From: Streptomyces sp. 135 | GTDB taxonomy: Bacteria; Actinomycetota; Actinomycetes; Streptomycetales; Streptomycetaceae | Assembly (NCBI RefSeq): GCF_020026305.1 | Contig: NZ_CP075691.1 | Location: forward strand, 1,054,001 to 1,118,000 | Length of the DNA: 64,000 bases | Direction: 5' to 3' | Shown here: piece by piece, positions 41,790 to 49,077 of the stretch | Layout: every line of letters begins with the position of its first letter | How positions within the stretch are numbered: position 1 is the first letter of the stretch | Position numbers and translations under genes: made by a program | The notes under the pieces: generated by a model | Seen by the model: only the letters and a program-made list of their open reading frames with translations | What the model was told of the DNA's origin: nothing | Databases searched by the model: none

Positions 41790-42752
41790 TCAGCCCTTGC
41801 GGGACTTGACCTCTTCGGTGAGGGCCGGGACGACCTCGAAGAGGTCGCCGACCACGCCGTAGTCGACCAGGTCGAAGATCGGGGCCTCGGCGTCCTTGTT
41901 GATGGCCACGATGGTCTTCGAGGTCTGCATGCCCGCGCGGTGCTGGATCGCGCCGGAGATGCCCGAGGCGATGTACAGCTGCGGGGAGACCGACTTACCG
42001 GTCTGGCCCACCTGGTTGGAGTGCGGGTACCAGCCGGCGTCGACCGCGGCGCGCGAGGCGCCGACGGCGGCACCGAGCGAGTCGGCGAGGGCCTCGATGA
42101 TCGCGAAGTTCTCGGCGCCGTTGACGCCGCGGCCACCGGAGACCACGATCGCGGCCTCGGTCAGCTCGGGGCGGCCCGTCGACTCGCGCGGGGTGCGCGA
42201 GACGACCTTGGTGCCGGTGGCCTGCTCGGAGAAGGAGACCGAGAGGGCCTCGACGGTGCCCGCGGCCGGGGCGGCCTCCACGGCGGCCGAGTTCGGCTTG
42301 ACCGTGATGACCGGGGTGCCCTGCGTGATGCGGGACTTGGTGGTGTACGACGCGGCGAACGCGGACTGCGTGGCCACCGGGCCCTCGTCGCCGGCCTCCA
42401 GGTCGACGGCGTCGGTGATGATGCCGGACTTGATGCGGACCGCGAGACGGGCCGCGATCTCCTTGGCCTCGGCGGAGGAGGGCAGCAGCACGGCGGCCGG
42501 GGAGACGGCGTCGTACGCGGCCTGGAGCGCGTCCACCTTCGGTACGACGAGGTAGTCGGCGAACTCGGGGGCATCGGCGGTGAGCACCTTCACCGCGCCG
42601 TGCTCGGCGAGCGTGGCTGCGGTGTCGGCGGCGCCGTTGCCCAGCGCGACGGCGACGGGCTCGCCGACGCGGCGGGCCAGGGTCAGCAGCTCAAGGGTGG
42701 GCTTGCGGACGGCACCGTCCACGTGGTCGACGTAGACGAGAACTTCAGCCAT
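41790..42752 (-). CDS. etfA: Electron transfer flavoprotein, alpha subunit
   Basis: A 320-residue ETF alpha subunit. The N-terminal domain holds [13 protein letters not shown], and the C-terminal FAD-binding domain shows [14 protein letters not shown] (SGGRG), [20 protein letters not shown] and [15 protein letters not shown], ending with [20 protein letters not shown]. With EtfB it carries electrons from acyl-CoA dehydrogenases and other flavoprotein dehydrogenases to the quinone pool. ATG 42752 has AGGAG upstream. It lies 60 bp after etfB in the same operon. All FAD motifs are intact. Confidence 0.96.
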   Translation of the reverse strand: MAEVLVYVDHVDGAVRKPTLELLTLARRVGEPVAVALGNGAADTAATLAEHGAVKVLTADAPEFADYLVVPKVDALQAAYDAVSPAAVLLPSSAEAKEIAARLAVRIKSGIITDAVDLEAGDEGPVATQSAFAASYTTKSRITQGTPVITVKPNSAAVEAAPAAGTVEALSVSFSEQATGTKVVSRTPRESTGRPELTEAAIVVSGGRGVNGAENFAIIEALADSLGAAVGASRAAVDAGWYPHSNQVGQTGKSVSPQLYIASGISGAIQHRAGMQTSKTIVAINKDAEAPIFDLVDYGVVGDLFEVVPALTEEVKSRKG

Positions 42753-42812
42753 GGGACTTCAATCTCCTGCGAGTGCGAAGAATCTGGGGGCGGTGGGAAA
42801 GGTGACCGAAGC

Positions 42813-43598
42813 TCAGATGAACTTCTGGCCCGCGAGGAACTCCGCGAGCTGCTTGCCGCCCTCGCCCTCGTCCTTGACGATCGTGCCGGCGGTGCGCGCC
42901 GGACGCTCGGTGGCGGAGTCGACCTTGGTCCAGGCGCCCGCGAGGCCGACCTCGTCGGCGTCGATGTCCAGGTCGTCCAGCTCCAGGGCCTCCACCGGCT
43001 TCTTCTTGGCGGCCATGATGCCCTTGAAGGACGGGTAGCGGGCCTCGCCCGACTGGTCCGTCACGGACACGACGGCCGGCAGGGAGGCCTCCAGCTGCTC
43101 CGAGGCGGCGTCGCCGTCCCGGCGGCCCTTCACGGTGCCGTCCCCGACGGAGACCTCAGAGAGCAGCGTGACCTGCGGGACGCCCAGGCGCTCGGCGAGG
43201 ATCGCCGGCAGCACGCCCATGACGCCGTCCGTCGACGCCATGCCGCAGATGACCAGGTCGTAGCCGGTCTTCTCGATGGCCTTGGCGAGCACCAGCGAGG
43301 TGCCCATGACGTCGGAGCCGTGCAGGTCGTCGTCCTCGACGTGGACGGCCTTGTCGGCGCCCATGGAGAGCGCCTTGCGCAGCGCGTCCTTGGCGTCCTC
43401 GGGGCCGACGGTCAGCACGGTGATCTCCGCGTCGTCCGCTTCGTCGGCGATCTGGAGCGCCTGCTCGACCGCGTACTCGTCCAGCTCCGACAGCAGGCCG
43501 TCGACGTCGTCGCGGTCGACGGTCAGGTCATCGGCGAAGTGCCGGTCGCCGGTGGCGTCGGGCACGTACTTCACACAGACAACGATCCTCAAGCTCAC
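42813..43598 (-). CDS. etfB: Electron transfer flavoprotein, beta subunit
   Basis: A 261-residue ETF beta subunit. Signatures are VCVKYVPDATG, EYAVEQALQIADEAD, GADKAVHVEDDDL, VICGMASTDGVMGVLPAILAERLG (the AMP-binding and family motif) and the recognition-loop region PSFKGIMAAKKKP. The start is GTG 43598 with AGGAGAG seven bases upstream. It is the first gene of etfBA. A perfect 12-bp palindrome (43729-43740) about 130 bp upstream is a candidate site for a fatty-acid-type repressor. Confidence 0.96.
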   Translation of the reverse strand: MSLRIVVCVKYVPDATGDRHFADDLTVDRDDVDGLLSELDEYAVEQALQIADEADDAEITVLTVGPEDAKDALRKALSMGADKAVHVEDDDLHGSDVMGTSLVLAKAIEKTGYDLVICGMASTDGVMGVLPAILAERLGVPQVTLLSEVSVGDGTVKGRRDGDAASEQLEASLPAVVSVTDQSGEARYPSFKGIMAAKKKPVEALELDDLDIDADEVGLAGAWTKVDSATERPARTAGTIVKDEGEGGKQLAEFLAGQKFI

Positions 43599-43728
43599 GC
43601 CGGCTCTCCTACTGCATCGTCTTTACTGGGCTGCTGCCTCGGCTTATGGCTACTGCCTTCTTGCAGGCAGCATAGGCGCCTGAAGCGGCGGATCACGGTC
43701 GGGGCGGTCCGCGCTCCGATCGAAATAT

Positions 43729-43740
43729 TACTCATGAGTA
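43729..43740. promoter_or_regulatory. Perfect palindrome upstream of etfBA
   Basis: TACTCATGAGTA is a perfect 12-bp palindrome in a locally AT-rich stretch between the flavin reductase stop and etfB. The position suits a dimeric regulator of the etfBA promoter, though the promoter itself is not clear. Confidence 0.5.
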
Positions 43741-43830
43741 CACCCAGTTCATTCCCACTGAGCAAGCGCTTTGAACTGTGACCTTCCCAACGCTCCGTAA
43801 TCACCTGAAGTGCCCGCTCACCGGGAACTC

Positions 43831-44340
43831 TCAGTCGCGCAGCGCGTTGAAGCGTCCCTGGTGGTAGAGGAGCGGGCGGCCCTCGCCCGCTCCGTCGCCG
43901 GTGACCACCTCGGCGAGCACCAGGCGGTGGTCGCCCGCGGGCACCCGCGCCACGACGCGGCAGACCAGCCAGGCGAGCGCGCCGTCGAGCACGGGCACTC
44001 CCTCGGGACCCTCGCGCCAGCTGGTGGGCGCCCCGAAGCGGTCGGCGCCGCTGCGCGCGAAGGTGGCGGCCAGTTCCTGCTGGTGCTCGCCGAGTATGTG
44101 GACGCCGACGTGTGCGGCCTCGGAGACCGCGGGCCAGCTGGAGGCGCCGGTGCCGATGCCGAACGAGATCATCGGCGGGGCGGCGGAGACGGAGGTGAGC
44201 GAGGTGGCGGTGAAGCCGACGGGGCGGGAGCCGTGGGCCGCGGTGATCACGGCGACCCCCGCGGCGTGCCGTCGGAAGACCGAGCGCAGCAGGTCGGAGG
44301 TGGCGGGCGGGTGGGTGCCGAGGGCGGGCGAGGCCGTCAT
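43831..44340 (-). CDS. Flavin reductase-family protein
   Basis: A 169-residue flavin reductase-like FMN-binding domain: FRRHAAGVAVITAAHGSRPVGFTATSLTSVSAAPPMISFGIG, then FGAPTSWREGPEGVPVLDGALAWL and AGDHRLVLAEVV. It would supply reduced FMN to a two-component monooxygenase. ATG 44340 has AAGGAC upstream; the open frame extends to 44379. Between it and the preceding thioredoxin gene lies a short HVDL-type leader peptide (44391-44471), which suggests control linked to sulfur or cysteine supply and hence a role in sulfonate or similar metabolism (inference). Confidence 0.9.
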   Translation of the reverse strand: MTASPALGTHPPATSDLLRSVFRRHAAGVAVITAAHGSRPVGFTATSLTSVSAAPPMISFGIGTGASSWPAVSEAAHVGVHILGEHQQELAATFARSGADRFGAPTSWREGPEGVPVLDGALAWLVCRVVARVPAGDHRLVLAEVVTGDGAGEGRPLLYHQGRFNALRD

Positions 44341-44390
44341 GGAAAGGTCCTTCTGCCGGATTCCGGGGTTACGAGCCAAGACGTCGGTGC

Positions 44391-44471
44391 TCAGCAGTGC
44401 GGACAGCGCGCACTGGCGTGGCGGGCGAGGTCCACGTGGACGCGCTCGTACAGAAGGAGGTCCCGGGGCAT
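44391..44471 (-). CDS. Putative leader peptide (HVDL-type, 26 residues)
   Basis: A 26-residue open frame from ATG 44469-44471, with GGGAG upstream. The peptide contains LLLYERVHVDLARHASARC and ends CPHC. The ER-x-HVDL-x-R-x2-S core with terminal cysteines matches the short 'putative leader peptides' found ahead of sulfur-related genes in actinobacteria. It ends 50 bp before the flavin reductase start in the same direction. Ribosome stalling at the Cys codons would be a simple sensor of cysteine level (inference). Confidence 0.7.
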   Translation of the reverse strand: MPRDLLLYERVHVDLARHASARCPHC

Positions 44472-44512
44472 GGGAGAAGGCTCCCGACAGATGCCGTGTG
44501 CCGTCAAGTCCG

Positions 44513-44839
44513 TCATACGGCCTCGCCCAGCGCGGCGATCACATCGGCCTTGCGGGGCTGTCCGGTGGCGCGGCGCACCACGCGGCCCGCCGCGTCCAGG
44601 ACGAGGACGGTCGGCGTCTTGAGGACGCGCAGCTCCCGTACGAGATCGAGGTGGTCCTCGGCGTCGATCTCCACGTGGGCCACGCCTGGGACCATCGCGG
44701 CCACCTCCGCGAGGACCCTGCGGGTCGCGCGGCAGGGCTGGCAGAAGGCGCTGGAGAACTGCACGAGCGTGGCCCGCACCCCCAGCGCCTCGCCGATGTC
44801 CGCCGCGCCGAGCCGCCGTCCGGTGTCGCGTCCTGGCAC
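44513..44839 (-). CDS. Thioredoxin-family protein
   Basis: A 108-residue thioredoxin fold. The active-site motif is FSSAFCQPCRATRRVL (CxPC-type, here CQPC), preceded by RATLVQFS, with the cis-Pro region LKTPTVLVLDAAGRVVRRATG. I chose GTG 44839 because GGGAGG lies five bases upstream and family homology begins there; the frame stays open further upstream. It probably acts as a cytoplasmic disulfide reductase. It lies 41 bp ahead of the leader peptide and flavin reductase on the same strand, a redox-related group. Confidence 0.88.
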   Translation of the reverse strand: MPGRDTGRRLGAADIGEALGVRATLVQFSSAFCQPCRATRRVLAEVAAMVPGVAHVEIDAEDHLDLVRELRVLKTPTVLVLDAAGRVVRRATGQPRKADVIAALGEAV

Positions 44840-44998
44840 GTACGCCTCCCGCCCTTCGGTCCTGATCCGCTCGCTCCCCGGTTCAGCACCGGGGTACCCG
44901 TAAAAGATTCCGACGTGACGAGAATCTCCCGGATTGACGGCACCAAGACTGGTCACTCGTCCGTTCTTGGGGCACGATCTGCGCAACGCCGAAAAACC

Positions 44999-45010
44999 TA
45001 CGGCTGCGTA
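44999..45010. promoter_or_regulatory. TACG-N4-CGTA repeat upstream of the acyltransferase gene
   Basis: TACGGCTGCGTA (TACG-N4-CGTA) lies 54 bp upstream of the acyltransferase start at 45065. Inverted repeats of the TACG/CGTA type precede several lipid genes in Streptomyces as I recall, and would suit a TetR-type lipid regulator. Confidence 0.4.
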
Positions 45011-45064
45011 ACCTCCCGCCGGGAGCCTTCTCTCCAGGCAGAAAATGAAGGGCCCTAGCCACCC

Positions 45065-45793
45065 ATGGCAGAGCTTGTCTACCGTCCGGTCATCGGTGCC
45101 GCGAAAACCCTGTTCAAGGCATGGGACCTGAAGATCGACTGCAAAGGGTCGGAGAACATCCCACGCTCCGGCGGCGCGGTCCTCGTCAGCAACCACATCA
45201 GCTATCTGGACTTCATCTTCGACGGCCTCGCCGCCCTGCCGCAGAAGCGGCTGGTGCGCTTCATGGCCAAGGAATCGGTCTTCCGGCACAAGATCTCCGG
45301 GCCGCTGATGCGCGGGATGAAGCACATCCCCGTGGACCGCACGCAGGGCGAGGCGGCTTACGCGCACGCGCTGGACTCGCTGCGCTCCGGGGAGATCATC
45401 GGCGTGTTCCCGGAGGCGACGATCTCGCAGTCCTTCACGCTCAAGACCTTCAAGTCGGGCGCCGCGCGCCTGGCCCAGGAGGCCGGCGTGCCGCTCATCC
45501 CGATGGCGCTGTGGGGCACGCAGCGGCTGTGGACCAAGGGTCACCCGCGCAACTTCAAGCGCAGCCACCTGCCGATCACGATCCGGGTCGGCGAGCCGGT
45601 AGAGGCGCCCAAGGACCAGTACGCGGGCGCGATCACCCGGCGCCTGCGCGAGCGCTGCCAGGAACTTCTCGAGGCCGCGCAGCGTGCCTATCCGGTGCGG
45701 CCCAAGGGCCCGGACGACACCTGGTGGATGCCGGCGCACCTCGGCGGGACGGCGCCGACCCCCGCCGAGGTGAAGGCCGCCGAGGCCGGCTGA
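45065..45793 (+). CDS. 1-acyl-sn-glycerol-3-phosphate acyltransferase (PlsC family)
   Basis: A 242-residue acyltransferase with the NHX4D motif as SNHISYLD, the glycerophosphate-binding GMKHIPVDR, the FPEAT motif (GVFPEATISQSF) and VPLIPMALWGTQR. It transfers an acyl group to lysophosphatidate or a related acceptor at the inner membrane face. ATG 45065 (MAELVYRPVIGAAKTLF) has a weak AAGGG upstream. No strong membrane helix apart from the N-terminal amphipathic region. It is convergent with the B3/B4 gene. A TACG-N4-CGTA element upstream may control it. Confidence 0.92.
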   Translation: MAELVYRPVIGAAKTLFKAWDLKIDCKGSENIPRSGGAVLVSNHISYLDFIFDGLAALPQKRLVRFMAKESVFRHKISGPLMRGMKHIPVDRTQGEAAYAHALDSLRSGEIIGVFPEATISQSFTLKTFKSGAARLAQEAGVPLIPMALWGTQRLWTKGHPRNFKRSHLPITIRVGEPVEAPKDQYAGAITRRLRERCQELLEAAQRAYPVRPKGPDDTWWMPAHLGGTAPTPAEVKAAEAG

Positions 45794-45806
45794 CCGCCCG
45801 CCCCGC

Positions 45807-46502
45807 CTAGCGCGGCGGGTGGACGGTGATCCGCGCGCCGGGGCTGAACTTCTCCAGGAGCTCGGCCAGCTCGGCGCCCGCGGCTTCGAGCCCGGCGTCC
45901 GGGCCCATGCCCTCCAGCAGGAAGATCGCGTTCACCGACTCCTCGGTGAGGCGGGTGCGCGGCCCCTGGCGCCAGTTCCAGCGGCGGCAGGTGACGCCCT
46001 CGTCGTCGCACCAGACGACCTCGCCGGCGTCCGGGTGCTCGACGATCCGCTCCCCCGCCGACGCGGTCACGAACTCCTCGGTGCCGGTGGCCCGCACCAG
46101 GCGCATGCCGCCCTTGATCAGGTCCAGGTCCTCGCCGCCGACCGGGATCAGATGGGCCACGCTGATCGCGTTGTAGACGTCGACGAGGACATTGATCCGG
46201 GGCAGTCCGCCGTCCGCCAGCGCCCGCTTGGCGAGGGCTTCGGCCGAGTTGCGGGTACGTGAGGGCTTCGCGCCGAAGGCCGTGTAGGCGGCGCGCCAGG
46301 CGGCCATGTGCGCATTCTCGTGCGGGGCCCGGCCGTCGAGCCGCCCGGCCAGGCGTCGCGCCGCCTCGTCGAGGAGGGCCGAGCTGTCGTCGGTGCTGGG
46401 ACCGTTGACGAGGCCGTGCGCCTCGATGGCGACATGGGTGAAGCCGGGCGCGAGGGTGCGCACCTCGTCGGAGACGGTGAGGGTCAGGGGCGCGTGGGTC
46501 AT
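45807..46502 (-). CDS. B3/B4 tRNA-binding domain protein (PheRS beta-like)
   Basis: A 231-residue stand-alone B3/B4 domain, as in the editing region of phenylalanyl-tRNA synthetase beta. Features include the helix HMAAWRAAYTAFGAKPSRTRNSAEAL, the central LPRINVLVDVYNAISVAHLIPVGGEDLD and EVVWCDDEGVTCRRWNWRQG. Free-standing forms are thought to bind or edit misacylated tRNA, though few are characterised. ATG 46502 (MTHAPLTLTVSDEV) is used. It lies 26 bp after the transglutaminase gene on the same strand, so co-transcription is likely. Confidence 0.87.
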   Translation of the reverse strand: MTHAPLTLTVSDEVRTLAPGFTHVAIEAHGLVNGPSTDDSSALLDEAARRLAGRLDGRAPHENAHMAAWRAAYTAFGAKPSRTRNSAEALAKRALADGGLPRINVLVDVYNAISVAHLIPVGGEDLDLIKGGMRLVRATGTEEFVTASAGERIVEHPDAGEVVWCDDEGVTCRRWNWRQGPRTRLTEESVNAIFLLEGMGPDAGLEAAGAELAELLEKFSPGARITVHPPR

Positions 46503-46528
46503 GGGCTGCCTTGCTGCGTCGGGGCTCG

Positions 46529-47122
46529 TCAGAGCGCGTCGGGAAGGTTCTCCCACAGGTGCGGTCGGTCCGGGGCGTTCTTCAGGGCGCTCAGAACCGC
46601 CGGGTGCGGTGCAGAATAGAGTACCGGATAGTCCATCTCATTGGACTCGACTTCGGGCAGGTAGGCCAGCCGCTCCCCGTCCAGGGAGAACCGCGCATCG
46701 ACGCCCGGTTTGTTGCCCCGGCAGTCCTGGCGGTGCCAGCCGCCGCGGAAGCGTACGGCGACCAGGCCGTGGACGCAGTGGCCGCTCCCGGCGTCATGGG
46801 TCAGCCGCTGATAGCAGAGCGCGGTGGGGATGTCCTCGGCTCGCAGCAGCGCGGCCAGCGCGTGGGCCTTCGCGTGGCAGATGCCGGTGCCCTGCGCCAG
46901 GACGTCCGAGGCGCGCCAGGTGACGCGCAGGTCGCCGCTGTCGGCGGAGTGCGGAATGGCGTCGCGCACGTATTCGTAGGCCGCCTGCGCGTATACGTAT
47001 GAATCGGCGGCCTTCTCGGCGAGGCGTGCCGCGGTCTCGCGTACGAGCGGATGCTGGTGGTCGATGGCTTCGTCGGCCGCCAAGTACGCGGACAGGTCAG
47101 GGTCTTCCTGGATCAGCTGCAT
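46529..47122 (-). CDS. Transglutaminase-like cysteine protease-fold protein
   Basis: A 197-residue protein with the transglutaminase core: the Cys of QGTGICHAKAHALAALLRAEDIPTALCYQ, the His of GHCVHGLVAVRF and the Asp of WHRQDCRGNKPG, giving a Cys-His-Asp triad. Family members cleave or form amide bonds; the substrate is unknown. I chose ATG 47122 (MQLIQEDPDLSAYLAADE): TATGCT (47131-47136) is a -10 box directly upstream, so the message is probably leaderless. The frame is also open to 47191. A 40-bp inverted repeat (47141-47180) lies over the promoter. Confidence 0.88.
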   Translation of the reverse strand: MQLIQEDPDLSAYLAADEAIDHQHPLVRETAARLAEKAADSYVYAQAAYEYVRDAIPHSADSGDLRVTWRASDVLAQGTGICHAKAHALAALLRAEDIPTALCYQRLTHDAGSGHCVHGLVAVRFRGGWHRQDCRGNKPGVDARFSLDGERLAYLPEVESNEMDYPVLYSAPHPAVLSALKNAPDRPHLWENLPDAL

Positions 47123-47140
47123 GGCACGGGAGCATAGAAA

Positions 47141-47180
47141 TGCGACCGGCCGTACGTCAATGACTTTACGACCGGTCGCA
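47141..47180. promoter_or_regulatory. 40-bp inverted repeat upstream of the transglutaminase gene
   Basis: TGCGACCGG and CCGGTCGCA form perfect 9-bp outer arms; the symmetry continues inward with mismatches (CGTA/TACG). It lies 19-58 bp upstream of the start codon, where the -35 region would be, so it is a probable regulator site. Confidence 0.6.
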
Positions 47181-47219
47181 TATTTATGCACATCTGCCGA
47201 AGAACTTATGCGGCCCTCG

Positions 47220-48314
47220 TCAGCGCGCCATCTCTTCCTTCAGCGCCGCCAGGAACCCGTCGACGTCCTCCTCGCGGGTGTCGAACGCGCACATCCAGCG
47301 CACGTCGCCCGCCGCCTCGTCCCAGAAGTAGAAGCGGTACCGCTTCTGGAGGCGCTCGCTCACGTCGTGCGGCAGACGCGCGAAGACGGCGTTGGCCTGC
47401 ACCGGGTAGAGGATCTCCACGCCGTGCACGGAGCGGACGCCCTCGGCCAGGCGCTGCGCCATCTCGTTCGCGTGCCGGGCGTTGCGCAGCCACAGGTCCT
47501 TGGCGAGCAGCGCCTCCAGCTGTACGGAGACGAAGCGCATCTTCGACGCGAGCTGCATGGACATCTTGCGCAGGTGCTTCATGTGGCGCACGGCGTCCTG
47601 GTTGATGACGACGACGGCCTCGCCGAACAACGCGCCGTTCTTGGTGCCGCCGAGCGACAGGATGTCGACGCCGACCGCGTTCGTGAACGTCCGCATGGGC
47701 ACGTCGAGCGCGGCCGCCGCGTTGGCTATCCGCGAACCGTCGAGGTGCACCTTCATGCCGAGCTGGTGCGCGTGGTCGCAGATCGCGCGGATCTCGTCCG
47801 GTGTGTACAGCGTGCCCAGCTCGGTGTTCTGCGCGATCGAGACGACCTGCGGCATCGCGCGGTGCTCGTCGTCCCAGCCGAAGGCCTGCTTGTCGATCAG
47901 CTCGGGCGTGAGCTTGCCGTCGGGCGTGGGCACCGTGAGCAGCTTGAGCCCGGCCATGCGCTCGGGCGCGCCGCCCTCGTCCACGTTGATGTGCGCGGAC
48001 TCGGCGCAGATCACCGCGCCCCAGCGGTCGGCGACCGCCTGGAGCGCGACGACGTTGGCCCCCGTGCCGTTGAACACCGGGAAGGCCTCGGCGGTCGGGC
48101 CGAAGTGGCCGCGGATCACCTGCTGGAGGTTGGCGGTGTAGTCGTCCTCGCCGTACGCGATCTGGTGGCCGCCGTTGGCGAGCGCCAGGGCGGCCATGAC
48201 CTCGGGGTGCGCGCCCGCGTAGTTGTCGCTGGCGAAACCGCGCACGTCCGGGTCGTGGTGGCGCCGGGCGTCGGTCTTCGGCGGGTTCACGGCGTCTTTG
48301 GCGGCAGCGGTCAC
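47220..48314 (-). CDS. Threonine aldolase-family PLP enzyme (beta-eliminating lyase)
   Basis: A 364-residue fold-type I PLP enzyme. Features: RGFASDNYAGAHPEVMAAL, GEDDYTANLQ, FNGTGANVVALQA, SAHINVDEGGAPERM, HLDGSRIANAAAAL and the PLP-Lys motif SLGGTKNGALFGEAVV. Low-specificity threonine aldolases split threonine or allo-threonine to glycine and acetaldehyde. I prefer GTG 48314, which overlaps the upstream SDR stop as GTGA; GTG 48332 is an in-frame alternative. It is part of a tight leftward operon (DUF6421, SDR, this gene), implying a common pathway not yet described as far as I know. Confidence 0.88.
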   Translation of the reverse strand: MTAAAKDAVNPPKTDARRHHDPDVRGFASDNYAGAHPEVMAALALANGGHQIAYGEDDYTANLQQVIRGHFGPTAEAFPVFNGTGANVVALQAVADRWGAVICAESAHINVDEGGAPERMAGLKLLTVPTPDGKLTPELIDKQAFGWDDEHRAMPQVVSIAQNTELGTLYTPDEIRAICDHAHQLGMKVHLDGSRIANAAAALDVPMRTFTNAVGVDILSLGGTKNGALFGEAVVVINQDAVRHMKHLRKMSMQLASKMRFVSVQLEALLAKDLWLRNARHANEMAQRLAEGVRSVHGVEILYPVQANAVFARLPHDVSERLQKRYRFYFWDEAAGDVRWMCAFDTREEDVDGFLAALKEEMAR

Positions 48315-49051
48315 GGCTTCTCGGTCAGCCACAGGCGGTTTCCGTTCACTTCCCCGGCGGGCCTGTCCCAGACGTCGGCGATGGCCTCGGCCAGCTCCTT
48401 GACGTCCGTGAAGCCCGCGAACTTCGCGGTGGGCCGCTCCGCGCGCATCGCGTCGTGGACCAGCGCCTTGACCACCAGGATGGCAGCCGCCGCGCGCGGC
48501 CCCGCCTCGCCCCCCGCCTTGCGGAAGGCGTCGGCGAGGGCGAGCGTCCAGGCCTCGGCGGCCGCCTTGGCGGCTCCGTACGCCGCGTTGCCCGCGGTGG
48601 GCTTGGCCGCGCCCGCCGCGCTGATCAGGAGATAGCGGCCCCGGTCGCTGCGGCGCAGACCGTCCTCGAAGGCGAGGGAGGTGTGCTGCACGGTGCGGAT
48701 CAGGAGCTTCTCCAGGAAGTCCCAGTCAGCGAGGTCTGTCTCGGCGAAGCTCTTGCTGCCGCGCCAGCCGCCGACCAGGTGGACCAGGCCGTCGATCCGC
48801 CCGAACTCCTTCTCCGTGCGCGTCGCCCAGTCCCGGGTGGCGTCCAGGTCGAGGAGGTCGACGGTGTCACCGACGACGGTGGCGCCGCCGTGGGCGTACC
48901 GGGCGGCGTCCACGGCCTCGTGCAGGCGCAGCGGATCGGCGTCCGACGCCACGACCGTGGCGCCCGCCTCGGCCAGCCTCAGCAGCGTGGCCCGTCCGGC
49001 GGGCCCGCCGGCTCCGGCCACCGCGACGACGGCTCCATCGAGTGCGGACAT
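48311..49051 (-). CDS. Short-chain dehydrogenase/reductase (SDR)
   Basis: A 246-residue SDR. The cofactor loop is AVVAVAGAGGPAGRATLLRLAEAGA (GxGGxxG variant), followed by ASDADPLRL, the adenine-ring motif DTVDLLDLDAT, and the catalytic region LLISAAGAAKPTAGNAAYGAAKAAAEAW, with Tyr and Lys as YxxxK (YGAAK). The Ser of the triad lies in LLIS. ATG 49051 follows GAGGAGGCGAGG. It is co-transcribed with DUF6421 (26 bp upstream) and overlaps the threonine aldolase-like gene by 4 bp. The substrate is unknown, but the three-gene unit suggests amino-acid or hydroxy-acid chemistry. Confidence 0.88.
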   Translation of the reverse strand: MSALDGAVVAVAGAGGPAGRATLLRLAEAGATVVASDADPLRLHEAVDAARYAHGGATVVGDTVDLLDLDATRDWATRTEKEFGRIDGLVHLVGGWRGSKSFAETDLADWDFLEKLLIRTVQHTSLAFEDGLRRSDRGRYLLISAAGAAKPTAGNAAYGAAKAAAEAWTLALADAFRKAGGEAGPRAAAAILVVKALVHDAMRAERPTAKFAGFTDVKELAEAIADVWDRPAGEVNGNRLWLTEKP

Positions 49052-49077
49052 GGTCCTCGCCTCCTCCTGGCGGCCGC

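Noticed and set aside
37626..43781. A 2051-codon open frame on the + strand
   Set aside because: It lies antisense to the kinase, DUF6986 and etfBA genes and has the Arg/Gly/Ala-biased composition of a GC-driven shadow frame.
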